This document shows positions 1 to 7,708 of a stretch of DNA of 42,242 bases, piece after piece; positions within the stretch are counted from its first letter, which is position 1; every line of letters starts with the position of its first letter. A program made the position numbers and the translations under genes. Below the pieces are notes generated by a model. That model was not told where the DNA came from. It searched no databases and saw only the letters and a program-made list of their open reading frames with translations. Location: positions 1 through 42,242 of the forward strand of contig JAHBWR010000016.1 of assembly GCA_019636875.1 (NCBI GenBank), in the 5' to 3' direction. Source of the DNA: Nitrospira sp. Its GTDB lineage: Bacteria; Nitrospirota; Nitrospiria; Nitrospirales; Nitrospiraceae.

Positions 1-12
1 GCCCAACAAAAA

Positions 13-37
13 AGGCTGCCGGAACTTCCGGCAGCCC
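13..37 (-). terminator. Rho-independent terminator of the RRM gene
   Basis: Arms GGCTGCCGGAA (14-24) and TTCCGGCAGCC (26-36) form a perfect 11-bp inverted repeat. On the minus strand it is followed by six T residues (8-13). It lies just downstream of the stop of the RNA-binding protein gene, which is the expected place. Confidence 0.85.
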
Positions 38-64
38 TTCATCTCATACAAGGTCGATTCGAGG

Positions 65-361
65 TTAGCGACCGCCGCCGAAACCTCCACGTCCTCCTCC
101 GCCTGAACGGGGCTCTTGAGGACGGGCTTCATTCACCGTCAACGTACGGCCTCCGAACTGCGTGCCGTTCAGCGCCGTAATCGCAGCCTCTGCTTCACCG
201 TCTGCCGACATTTCAACAAAGCCAAATCCCCGGGACTGCCCGGTAAACTTGTCCGTGATGATCCGTGCCGAGGCCACAGTCCCATGCGCGGCGAACAAGT
301 CGCTCAGTTGTTGCTCGGTCGTTGAGTATGGTAATCCGCCAACATAGATCTTCGCACCCAT
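65..361 (-). CDS. RRM-type RNA-binding protein with glycine-rich tail
   Basis: A 98-residue single-RRM protein of the glycine-rich bacterial/cyanobacterial Rbp type. It should bind single-stranded RNA in the cytoplasm. RNP2 (IYVGGL) lies at the N-terminus and RNP1 (RGFGFVEM) near residue 45. A conserved LNG..GGR..V.EA stretch follows, and the C-terminus is a short Gly/Arg tail. The start chosen is the ATG at 361, because AAGGAGG (368-374) lies six bases upstream; a longer frame to 382 has no such site. Proteins of this type are often induced by cold or stress, but no cold-shock leader could be recognised here. The gene has its own terminator and appears monocistronic. The family assignment is secure; its RNA targets are unknown. 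Confidence 0.93.
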   Translation of the reverse strand: MGAKIYVGGLPYSTTEQQLSDLFAAHGTVASARIITDKFTGQSRGFGFVEMSADGEAEAAITALNGTQFGGRTLTVNEARPQEPRSGGGGRGGFGGGR

Positions 362-611
362 CAGGTTCCTCCTTTGACACAATGATGTTGTCTTGGACGC
401 GAGAAAACAGCGAGGAAGGGATGGGCCGAAGACGTCAACACAACGGCGACTTAGCTCTGTCTTCCGATCAGATTCCCGGGCGAGCCCAAAACAACATTCG
501 TCCAGGCCTTGTCACTCTCAACGCCGGTGTTGCCAGGCCTTTCGCAAACCGGCAGGGCGATGCTACTCCAGACCGCCAGAAAAGGCAAGCGGGGGCGAAC
601 CACGCATGAAT

Positions 612-1367
612 TTAGTAAGCCGGCGGGGACGAGAGCGGGCGATGAGAAAAGAGCGGAACCGCATGGAAGCTATCAAAAAACATTGAGGATTTCCCGGCTA
701 AGACAAATCCAACCCGGCCCAATCCCAGCGTTTGGTCCTCAACCGAGAGCACGAGCGCCCCATCGACATAGACTTCGATAAAATCCTTACTGATGATGGT
801 ATTTCGTTGCACTCTGAGAGAGTGCCACTCAACCGGTTTGAGGTGGACAGACGCTTCAGCGAGGGACACCCTGCGGCCATTGGAGATACGCAGCAGGTGT
901 GCTGTCCGCTGGACCGAATCGATCACTGCCGCGTAGAAATTCTTGGCGTCGTGTGCGCCCAAGACGACACCCCCAGCTCCCACGCCGTCCGGCGTATGAA
1001 AGCGAACCGTGAGGTCCGGATATTCATACTCCAGCTCCTTGGCCAGCAACACCTGGAAACACTGCTCTCCACAACGGGAAGAACCGGCCACAACGTTCGG
1101 CAGAGACGGGGCAGTTGTGCTCGCCTGTACAGCCCACGTGGCCGGAGGTTCATTGGAAACGTCTTGTTCGAAGCCCGTTGGTAAGTGATCGATCTGATCT
1201 TGATCGAAGGTCCATTTTTGAAACAGTCCACCGGTCGCTTGCTGCTTGAGATTGGCGGCTTTTTCTTCATGGGTTTCTAACTGAATGCCGTAGCTCGAAC
1301 CACTCCCTACCAGCCAACTAATGCTGACGAAGAAAAGCGAGGAGCACAGAATTGGGAGTTGTCTCAT
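612..1367 (-). CDS. Exported hypothetical protein, LamG/DUF1080-like fold
   Basis: A 251-residue protein with an N-terminal hydrophobic segment (about residues 4-27) that fits a signal peptide. The middle and C-terminal part has the alternating beta pattern of concanavalin-like or 3-keto-disaccharide-hydrolase-like (DUF1080) domains: ..TVRFHTPDGVGAGGVVLGA.., ..LRISNGRRV.., W.SLRV.., VYVDGALVLSVED, G.VGFVLAG. Such domains usually bind glycans or act as extracytoplasmic modules. No catalytic motif was recognised. Two cysteines (CGEQC) could form a disulfide. It lies 38 bases downstream of the small 84-residue gene on the same strand, so the two may be cotranscribed. The fold assignment is from pattern only. 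Confidence 0.7.
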   Translation of the reverse strand: MRQLPILCSSLFFVSISWLVGSGSSYGIQLETHEEKAANLKQQATGGLFQKWTFDQDQIDHLPTGFEQDVSNEPPATWAVQASTTAPSLPNVVAGSSRCGEQCFQVLLAKELEYEYPDLTVRFHTPDGVGAGGVVLGAHDAKNFYAAVIDSVQRTAHLLRISNGRRVSLAEASVHLKPVEWHSLRVQRNTIISKDFIEVYVDGALVLSVEDQTLGLGRVGFVLAGKSSMFFDSFHAVPLFSHRPLSSPPAY

Positions 1368-1405
1368 GAAAGACTATTGAGTGCCATCCAACAACCACAC
1401 ACTAT

Positions 1406-1660
1406 TTACTTTGTGTTGGTGGGTTTCTTGATCTGGAGAATTTCGCGTTGTAACCGATCACGCTCCTCGAGAATTTTCTTTCTCCGCTCCCACCGATCCC
1501 ATGTCCACCACCGGAGCTTCTGCTTGAACGTCACCGTCGGCGGCTTGGCGCTCCCACCTGGAGCCTCCTGGAATAAATAGCCATCGTGGCTGTCGCGCTG
1601 TTCAAAAAAACGCCGGTACAGATGGTCGTACAATCCTTTTCCTGAGTCTCCGCCTGCCAT
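1406..1660 (-). CDS. Small hypothetical protein, charged C-terminal helix
   Basis: An 84-residue protein with an AGGGAG ribosome-binding site about six bases before the ATG at 1660. The N-terminal half is Gly/Asp-rich (GGDSGKGLYDHLYRRFFEQ). The C-terminal half is a very basic/acidic predicted helix (WERRKKILEERDRLQREI) with coiled-coil character. There is no signal peptide or membrane segment. It does not match a family I recognise. It precedes the exported protein at 612-1367 on the same strand and is divergent from the M28 peptidase. The good start signal and lack of a better overlapping frame support it as real. Confidence 0.6.
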   Translation of the reverse strand: MAGGDSGKGLYDHLYRRFFEQRDSHDGYLFQEAPGGSAKPPTVTFKQKLRWWTWDRWERRKKILEERDRLQREILQIKKPTNTK

Positions 1661-1841
1661 AGTCGCTCCCTTGAGCTGCCGGTCACCCGCTCAGCTCGGA
1701 ACCTACATCCACGTGTCGCTGAATAGTACCTGGGCACAATGTGGCGCTGCAACCTGCTTAGATGGCTATGCTATGATTCGCCCACGTGAATACGCTGGCT
1801 CAAACTCTCAAGCCATTATCATAAGATTTACGTGGAGCATA

Positions 1842-3362
1842 ATGATTAGATGGGTTGTACACTTAACGATCACACTCGTGCTGTCGTTCATAACGGCCGC
1901 GCCATACACTCAAGCCCAGTCGCTTGAATCCGGCCTCCAGACCGCCATCGAATCGCTTTCCGCAGACCGGATGCTTGCCGACATCCGAACGCTCAGCGGC
2001 CCTTCCTTTCATGGCCGACAAACCGGCACGAACGACGACCTAAAATCCGCGCAGTGGGTGGCCCAGGAGTTTCTATCGGCTGGGTTACGGCTACCGCGCA
2101 TCCGCAACAGCTCGCTGATCATTCCTTTCCCAACTGGGAAAGATGGTGTCACATCAGGGGCCATGGCTACCCTCGTCCCCACCGCCACTCTTGCTCCACA
2201 CCCAACCGTCGGGATCGGCACCGCAAGCGGACTGATCACGAAGCAAGCCGGTCTGGACTACCTCCCCATCTTCGATTCTCCATCAGCCGACATCCAAGGC
2301 CGGATCGTCTTCGTCGGATACGGCATCGTCGATTCTGATCGAGGCATCGACGACTACGCCGGTGTGGAGGTCAACAACTGTGTTGTGCTGTTTCTGCGTG
2401 GCAAGCCGGAACACTACCCCCGCCATGTCAGCCATGCCGACAAGGTGCGGCTCGCTAAAGAACGCGGCGCCGTGGGGTATCTCACCGCAACCGGTCCGAT
2501 CCTCCACCCCTACGAAATCCGCCGTGGCGTCACAGGAGACCCCAGTGCCTTCTACGGACAACTCCCTCCCGATATGGCCATTCCGGGAGCCTGGATCAGC
2601 ACCGCTCTCGCCCAAGATATTCTTACTGACTCGAAAAGAGAAGTTCCGGATCGCCTCCGCGCCCTTCAAGAGCAATTGAACCAATCGCCCACCTCACAAG
2701 TCGTCATAACCGATCAATTTGCCTCGCTTCAGTGGAAGACAACCGAGAAGGAAGGGCTCTTGGTGAATGTGATTGGGATGATCCCTGGCACGGGAACGGA
2801 CACCGTGATCATCGGCGCGCACCGTGACCACTTCGGTCGCCCGGGAGGGATACTCTTTCCCGGCGCGGATGACAATGCGTCCGGAACCGCCGTCATCATG
2901 GAAGTCGCGCGGACCTTGGCAAAGATCAACCGGCGTCCGTCACGAACGATTCTCTTTGTCTCGTTCAGCGGCGAAGAGCGCGACCTCCTCGGCTCACGAC
3001 TTTATGTGTCACGACCGATTGCCCCGTTAAACGCCACGAAGGCCATGATCAACATCGATCATGCCGGCGTTGGGAATGGACGCCTCACCGTCGGTGTAAC
3101 CGGGTTGGACAAGGATGTGCTGCTGGAGGCAGGGAAAACCGCCGGCGTTGACGACAAACTCGATCTCTATGGATTCTTCCCCGGTGGCGATCATGTGCCG
3201 TTCAAGGAAGCCAGTGTGCCAACCGTCACCGTGGTGAGCGGAGGGGTCCATCCACACTTTCATCAACCGACGGATACCATCGAGACCATCGACCCGAACA
3301 TCTTACAGACCGTGGCTCGGTACGTGCTGACCGTCGCGTGGCAACAAGCTTACCAACCATGA
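1842..3362 (+). CDS. Secreted M28-family zinc metallopeptidase with PA domain
   Basis: A 506-residue exported aminopeptidase-like protein. The ATG at 1842 follows GGAG and begins a clean signal peptide ending near AQA|QS; the frame is open further upstream (1671) but lacks signals there. A protease-associated (PA) insertion occupies roughly residues 150-260 (GRIVFVGYGI..DDYAGVEV..). The catalytic part has the M28 metal-ligand series GAHRDHFG, GADDNASG, SGEERDLLGS, a degenerate INIDHAG and HQPTDT. M28 enzymes use two zinc ions to remove N-terminal residues from peptides. The glutamate pair in GEER supplies the catalytic base and one ligand. The protein probably scavenges peptides in the periplasm or outside the cell. 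Neighbouring genes do not suggest a specific pathway. Confidence 0.9.
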   Translation: MIRWVVHLTITLVLSFITAAPYTQAQSLESGLQTAIESLSADRMLADIRTLSGPSFHGRQTGTNDDLKSAQWVAQEFLSAGLRLPRIRNSSLIIPFPTGKDGVTSGAMATLVPTATLAPHPTVGIGTASGLITKQAGLDYLPIFDSPSADIQGRIVFVGYGIVDSDRGIDDYAGVEVNNCVVLFLRGKPEHYPRHVSHADKVRLAKERGAVGYLTATGPILHPYEIRRGVTGDPSAFYGQLPPDMAIPGAWISTALAQDILTDSKREVPDRLRALQEQLNQSPTSQVVITDQFASLQWKTTEKEGLLVNVIGMIPGTGTDTVIIGAHRDHFGRPGGILFPGADDNASGTAVIMEVARTLAKINRRPSRTILFVSFSGEERDLLGSRLYVSRPIAPLNATKAMINIDHAGVGNGRLTVGVTGLDKDVLLEAGKTAGVDDKLDLYGFFPGGDHVPFKEASVPTVTVVSGGVHPHFHQPTDTIETIDPNILQTVARYVLTVAWQQAYQP

Positions 3363-3410
3363 CCTGTCACCCCTTGTCCTGGAAGCAGGAATGTGAGTCG
3401 AGTGCTTTCT

Positions 3411-3866
3411 TTACGGAAGCTCGTCAAGGAGCGTGGATTCAATCGGAGGTAACGGAGAGGTTTGGCGTGGTGGACCTGGCAGAACGGTTGCGGTGCCTAC
3501 TTGATTCGCCCCTTGAATGAGTCCGATGGAGAGTTGCGGGCCGAATGTCATCACGGCTCCGCTCCAGGCCTGTCCCGTGGTCGGATTTCGGAAGCTGTAG
3601 GATTGAAAGTTCTGGCCAGGCGTATACAGAAAACCCTGTGTGCCCTGATTGTCGATGTAGAGCGTGCCTCCCCCGAACTTGAACTGTGGCGACACTCCTC
3701 CCGCCAGCGACTGACCGCTCGACGCGCCCGATAAGCTCTGCGCCATCGTAGAGGTCTGGGCAAAGAGCACTCCCCCCACCAACAGACACACAACACTGCC
3801 CCTCACGACTACTCGAACGAGCCAGGCCTTTTGCTCATTGTCACTGGGATACTGATCAATCTTCAT
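3411..3866 (-). CDS. Exported hypothetical protein
   Basis: About 151 residues. A hydrophobic segment (VVVRGSVVCLLVGGVLFAQ) followed by TSTMAQS looks like a signal peptide. The mature part is rich in Gly, Ser, Gln and Pro (SLSGASSGQSLAGG, GGGTLYIDNQGTQGFLYTPG) and ends in a proline-rich tail. No family is recognised. The start is uncertain: ATG codons at 3887, 3878 and 3866 are all in frame and none has a good ribosome-binding site. A strong promoter (3894-3922) would start transcription near 3887, so the mRNA is leaderless or nearly so. The frame stays open to 4178, but that extension lies inside tolC and beyond the promoter, so it is rejected. Confidence 0.6.
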   Translation of the reverse strand: MKIDQYPSDNEQKAWLVRVVVRGSVVCLLVGGVLFAQTSTMAQSLSGASSGQSLAGGVSPQFKFGGGTLYIDNQGTQGFLYTPGQNFQSYSFRNPTTGQAWSGAVMTFGPQLSIGLIQGANQVGTATVLPGPPRQTSPLPPIESTLLDELP

Positions 3867-3893
3867 GACAGGTTTCATCGAAGACATGAAGAC

Positions 3894-3922
3894 ATTATAG
3901 TATGATCTTGTTGGACTGTCGA
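3894..3922 (-). promoter_or_regulatory. Sigma70-type promoter for the exported hypothetical gene
   Basis: On the minus strand the -35 TCGACA (3917-3922) and a perfect -10 TATAAT (3894-3899) are separated by 17 bases. The predicted transcription start is about 3886-3888. It lies in the short gap to the divergent tolC-family gene. Confidence 0.65.
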
Positions 3923-3936
3923 ACCGGGAGGAGCCC

Positions 3937-5499
3937 ATGCGTCTCACATTCTCACGTCCCTCACGCCATGCAATGATCGTCATCGCCGTCTTCTTGGGCA
4001 TGACGGCTCCATCCCTCGGATGGAGCTTGGACATCACGGAACCTCCACCGACGGAACGGCGGGAAACCGTCTCCCTGGCCGATGCCGCAGTACATGCGCT
4101 GCAGCACAACCTGGACATTACGGTCAGCCGCCATACCAAAGAAAGCCGTCTGTTCGACATTACGGTTGAACAAGCCAAGTTCGATCCGACCCTGAGCGTG
4201 AACGGTCAATATAACAGGACGGTGAATCCGCTCAACCGACCGGTCTTCGGGGGAACGGGAGCCTCGCTTGGTCAGATCACGACCTTCGACCAACGCAGCA
4301 CGTCTCTGACCTTTGATGCATCAACCAACCTCATCACCGGGGGAAATTTCGATGTGAACTATGCCCCGTCCCGTAGCAGTATCAATCAAAATGTCGCTCG
4401 AGGATTCTTGTTCAATCCGTCATGGACCGGGGGCCTGGCCTTCACTTTTACCCAGCCCCTTCTTCGTAATGCGGGAATCGCGATCAACCAGACCTTTATC
4501 AAGGTCGCGCAAAATAACGCCGAGGTCGAGCAGCACGTGTTCCGAGACCGTGTGATGACGGTCGTCGCCACCGTGGAACAGACGTATTGGGAACTGGTCT
4601 TTGCGAACGAAAATCTGAAAGTCGCACAGGCCGCCATGAAAGCCGCCGAAGAATTGTTGGCGACCAATCGCGCGAAGGCCAAGGCCGGTATCATGTCGAT
4701 CGTCGACGTGCTCCAAGCCGAAGCCGCCGTCGCATCACGGGTGGAGCAGGTCTTAGTAGCTGAGAAGACCATTCGCGATCAGGAAGATCAGCTCCGACGC
4801 CTCTTGAACCCAGGAGAGGACGAGCTGCGGCAAGACGTGCGGCTCACACCGGCTGACTCGCCTGTCACATTCTTGGAGCCCATCAGTCTTCAAGAAGCCA
4901 TCGATACGGCGATCGAACAACGCCCGGAAATTGCGCAGGCCAAGAAGAATATCGAATCCGGCGAACTGAACAGGCAGTTCGCCAGGAACCAGTTGCTCCC
5001 GACCTTGTCATTCCAAGGCACCATGGGACTCGCCGGACTGGGCGCTGACTACGGGGACTCGTTCACCAAAAACTTCAGCGGGGACTTCTACAATTACGGA
5101 GCCGGGCTGGTCTTCAGCTATCCGCTCGGCAATCGTTCCGCCGTCAGTACCTACAACAAGCGGAAACTCGAGGCCCAGAACGCCGAGGTCGCGCTGACCA
5201 ATGTCCGGCAGCAAATCATCGTCGGGGTTCGTGAAGCGGTGCGGCGTGTCCAGACCGACTTCAAGCGTATTGAGACCACCAAATCAGCGCGCATCATGGC
5301 GGAGAAACAATTGCAGGCCGAACAGGAGCGGTTGAAGGTTGGACTCAGCACGACTCGTTTCGTGCTCGACTTTCAACGGGATCTCGCCACGGCTCAGGGT
5401 AACGAGCTGCGCGCCATCGTCGATTACAACAAGTCCTTGTCCAACCTGGCGCGCCATAAAGCGACGACTTTGGATCGTTATCATCTCGAACTCTCATAG
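3937..5499 (+). CDS. TolC-family outer membrane efflux protein
   Basis: A 520-residue outer membrane factor. It has an N-terminal signal peptide (about residues 1-30) and two OEP repeats of long helices separated by beta segments. The helices are seen in SLADAAVHALQHNLDITVS, in VAQNNAEVEQHVFRDRVMTVV and in repeated Ala/Glu/Gln-rich stretches. These proteins form trimeric beta-barrel/alpha-barrel channels that work with an inner-membrane transporter and a periplasmic adaptor for efflux or type I secretion. GGGAGGAG lies just before the ATG at 3937. No RND, ABC or adaptor gene is adjacent, so the partner must be encoded elsewhere. The gene is divergent from the exported hypothetical gene and its stop is eight bases before the CPBP-like frame. 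Confidence 0.9.
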   Translation: MRLTFSRPSRHAMIVIAVFLGMTAPSLGWSLDITEPPPTERRETVSLADAAVHALQHNLDITVSRHTKESRLFDITVEQAKFDPTLSVNGQYNRTVNPLNRPVFGGTGASLGQITTFDQRSTSLTFDASTNLITGGNFDVNYAPSRSSINQNVARGFLFNPSWTGGLAFTFTQPLLRNAGIAINQTFIKVAQNNAEVEQHVFRDRVMTVVATVEQTYWELVFANENLKVAQAAMKAAEELLATNRAKAKAGIMSIVDVLQAEAAVASRVEQVLVAEKTIRDQEDQLRRLLNPGEDELRQDVRLTPADSPVTFLEPISLQEAIDTAIEQRPEIAQAKKNIESGELNRQFARNQLLPTLSFQGTMGLAGLGADYGDSFTKNFSGDFYNYGAGLVFSYPLGNRSAVSTYNKRKLEAQNAEVALTNVRQQIIVGVREAVRRVQTDFKRIETTKSARIMAEKQLQAEQERLKVGLSTTRFVLDFQRDLATAQGNELRAIVDYNKSLSNLARHKATTLDRYHLELS

Positions 5500-5506
5500 C
5501 TGTCCA

Positions 5507-6214
5507 GTGGCACCTGGGCCTGATCAGTCGATCCCCAAACATGCCTCCACGAGGGGAGCAACACTGGCGCTGCTCCCTATCGGCGCGACATTCGGCTACT
5601 ACGGTCTTCCCGATTCACTTCGAGAACAACTTCCGGTCCAATTTGCCCCACAACTTCTTGCCTACATGGGCCTCGGCCTTTGGATGAGAGGTGCCTCCCA
5701 CGTTCTGGCGCACCTCGGTCTGGAAAGGCACCTGATATGGAATGGATTTCGATGGGGAGCCTTGACGGGACTGCTGTTAGGGGCGATGAACACGTTTGTC
5801 ATCCTCGTCATCTATCCATCGCTAGGGTACGACATCATCTTCTTGAAGCACACGCCGCACGGTCGGCTTCCCATCCTCCTCATGGTACCCTGGCTGATCT
5901 GTGGTATTGCGGTGTTTGTAGAAATAAACTTCCGCGGATTCATCTTGGGCCGTCTAGCTGAACTCGAATCACACTGGTGGGAGTCGCATTCTCTTCGTCG
6001 ACTCACGCCCCTTGCCCTTCTCGCCAGTTCGTTCACCTTTGTATTTGATCCGTTCCTGGTCAATACGTTTCAGCATCTCCACTGGATCGCGCTCTGGGAC
6101 GGACTTATCTGGGGAAGCATCTGGCTTAAAACGCGCAATCTCTGGATCACGATCGTGGCGCATGCTGTTGAAGTCATCATTATGTACAGCGCCGTGAGAG
6201 TCGCGATAGGATAA
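5507..6214 (+). CDS. CPBP-like (Abi/Rce1-type) membrane protein
   Basis: A polytopic membrane protein of about 235 residues. Its hydrophobic segments and order of motifs resemble CPBP intramembrane proteases: E-x-x-x-R in VEINFRGF, a second motif FVFDPF and a third HAVEVI near the C-terminus. In the canonical family the first motif is EExxxR and the second FxxxH. Here one acidic residue and the histidine of motif 2 are replaced (VE and D), so proteolytic activity is doubtful. The start is uncertain. The GTG at 5507 has no clear ribosome site, while GAGGGGAG (5551-5558) precedes a CTG at 5564 that would give 216 residues. It follows tolC closely and may be cotranscribed with it. Confidence 0.7.
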   Translation: MAPGPDQSIPKHASTRGATLALLPIGATFGYYGLPDSLREQLPVQFAPQLLAYMGLGLWMRGASHVLAHLGLERHLIWNGFRWGALTGLLLGAMNTFVILVIYPSLGYDIIFLKHTPHGRLPILLMVPWLICGIAVFVEINFRGFILGRLAELESHWWESHSLRRLTPLALLASSFTFVFDPFLVNTFQHLHWIALWDGLIWGSIWLKTRNLWITIVAHAVEVIIMYSAVRVAIG

Positions 6215-6349
6215 ACGCCGATGGTGCTAGGCTGATTCCCTTTCCTGGTGAGTCATTCGATCGACCCATATCGACCTGGTAAAGAGATCAGAGCGAACGA
6301 CGCGGCATCAATCGTGGGCCACATCACCACTTGGGGAGGGAATAACAGA

Positions 6350-6691
6350 GTGAACGATTTTGGAAAGTATCTGCTCTATTTCTTGTTAGGCGGCAGTATC
6401 GTCAGCTTCTCGACCTATCTTGGTGCACAGGGGAAATCGTTCCTGGCCGCCATGGCCAGCACCTTCCCCGCCATCACCGGCGTGACGTTCATTCTGCTTT
6501 ATGCAAACGGTGGTGGAACAACAACGGTAGCCTACGCCAAGAACTTACTCTGGTTTGTCCCACCCTGGACCGTCTACGTCGTCACGATGATCATGGGCAT
6601 CCCCCGTCTCGGCTTCTGGCCCGCCATGGCTGGATCACTCGTTCTGTATATGGGATGCATCGGGCTGCTGAAGGTATTCCTGAAATCATGA
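6350..6691 (+). CDS. DUF3147/GlpM-like small membrane protein
   Basis: A 113-residue protein with four hydrophobic helices, as in DUF3147 (GlpM-like) proteins of about 110 residues. The GTG at 6350 is preferred because GGGGAGGG (6333-6340) lies nine bases upstream. The longer frame from 6248 adds 34 hydrophilic residues without a start signal. The sequence begins VNDFGKYLLYFLLGGSIVS and ends LYMGCIGLLKVFLKS. The function of the family is not known; GlpM was linked to alginate production in Pseudomonas. It is convergent with the gene at 6712. Confidence 0.8.
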   Translation: MNDFGKYLLYFLLGGSIVSFSTYLGAQGKSFLAAMASTFPAITGVTFILLYANGGGTTTVAYAKNLLWFVPPWTVYVVTMIMGIPRLGFWPAMAGSLVLYMGCIGLLKVFLKS

Positions 6692-6711
6692 AGCAACCGG
6701 CGGCGCGGCTC

Positions 6712-7287
6712 TTATGCCGCCCCGCCAAACTGCTGCTGGCTGATCTCTTCTAAGGCCGACACCATTTCGTCTAGGGCCGCGGTAACGGATTGACTGGCTG
6801 TGTGAGAGGGGTTGGTACCATCGCTCGAGAAATCGGGATGAGGCTCATGTTGGTGGACGTTCTGACAGAATTGACCGATCGTTTCTTTCCAATAGAGAGG
6901 CCCTGATTCTTCGCTCAACAACTGTGCTTGGTCTTGTGAGAAAGGCCCATCAAATTGTTCCGCCCGCAGTTTCCACATCGCTTCCATGGCCTGTTGGCGT
7001 TCCTGGTTGAGGTCCAATCCGCTGGCCCGCTCGTTGAGTGCAGCAAACAGTCCCCCGATGATGTGATCGACGTGCGATTCCGGAAACACCCCCGCGCAGG
7101 CCTGCATCAGGAGATATTTATGGAAGAGAAAGACCTCAGCACTGATACGTGCATCATCCACGGAGGGATCATAGGCCTTGGCTAATTCACGAAGTGCGTC
7201 AGCCGACGGCCCGCACAATACAGAACCGAGAAGGGGCATAATGCGACGCCCCAACCCAAGATATTCTTCATGGGTGAGCAGTGCCAT
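6712..7287 (-). CDS. Hypothetical cytoplasmic alpha-helical protein
   Basis: A 191-residue, mostly helical soluble protein. There is no signal peptide or membrane segment, and I recognise no family. It contains HEEYLGLGRRIMPLLG near the N-terminus, a helical core (ISAEVFLFHKYLLMQACAG) and a polar low-complexity stretch (HPDFSSDGTNPSHTASQS) before a last helix ending QQQFGGAA. It begins eight bases after the YbjQ-family stop, so the two form an operon. The GGAG of the YbjQ stop region (GGAGTAG) can serve as its ribosome site. Function unknown. Confidence 0.65.
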   Translation of the reverse strand: MALLTHEEYLGLGRRIMPLLGSVLCGPSADALRELAKAYDPSVDDARISAEVFLFHKYLLMQACAGVFPESHVDHIIGGLFAALNERASGLDLNQERQQAMEAMWKLRAEQFDGPFSQDQAQLLSEESGPLYWKETIGQFCQNVHQHEPHPDFSSDGTNPSHTASQSVTAALDEMVSALEEISQQQFGGAA

Positions 7288-7295
7288 AGGTTCGG

Positions 7296-7616
7296 CTACT
7301 CCACCACCACGGCGGTTCCATTGGCGCTGACCATCAACATGCTGCTGTTGGTACCGATCGTTTCATAATCGATATCGATGCCGACGATCGCATTGGCGCC
7401 AAGATTCCGAGCCTGCTCCTGCATTTCGTCCAGCGCGATATTCTTGGCCTTGCGAAGCTCCTTTTCATAGGCTGCCGACCGTCCGCCGACAATATCCCTC
7501 ACCGATGCAAAAAAATCCCGAAAGATGTTCGCACCCAGGATCGCGTCTCCGGAGACCAATCCAAGGTATTTCACCGCCTTCCTACCTTCAATCGTATTGG
7601 TCGTCGACAGAATCAT
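7296..7616 (-). CDS. YbjQ/UPF0145 family protein
   Basis: A 106-residue protein with the hallmarks of the YbjQ family. These include an N-terminal [31 protein letters not shown], the helix [18 protein letters not shown], then [15 protein letters not shown] and [11 protein letters not shown]. Length and order match the family (about 105 residues, pentameric in known structures and sometimes called heavy-metal-binding). The molecular role is unknown. The ATG at 7616 has GGGAGGG close upstream. It is the first gene of a two-gene unit with the hypothetical protein at 6712-7287. Confidence 0.92.
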   Translation of the reverse strand: MILSTTNTIEGRKAVKYLGLVSGDAILGANIFRDFFASVRDIVGGRSAAYEKELRKAKNIALDEMQEQARNLGANAIVGIDIDYETIGTNSSMLMVSANGTAVVVE

Positions 7617-7708
7617 GTGCCCTCCCGGTTAGGTCCTATCATCCTGCCATTCAGAAGGCCGATTACCAAGCCTTTCCTAACAGGAAGATCTTGAGCTGCA
7701 ATCCGTTT

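Noticed and set aside
3867..4178. N-terminal extension of the exported hypothetical gene
   Set aside because: It lies inside the tolC-family gene and upstream of a strong promoter that would exclude it from the mRNA.
6700..6720. GC-rich hairpin between the convergent genes near 6700
   Set aside because: The stem is short, overlaps the stop codon of the minus-strand gene and has no T run.
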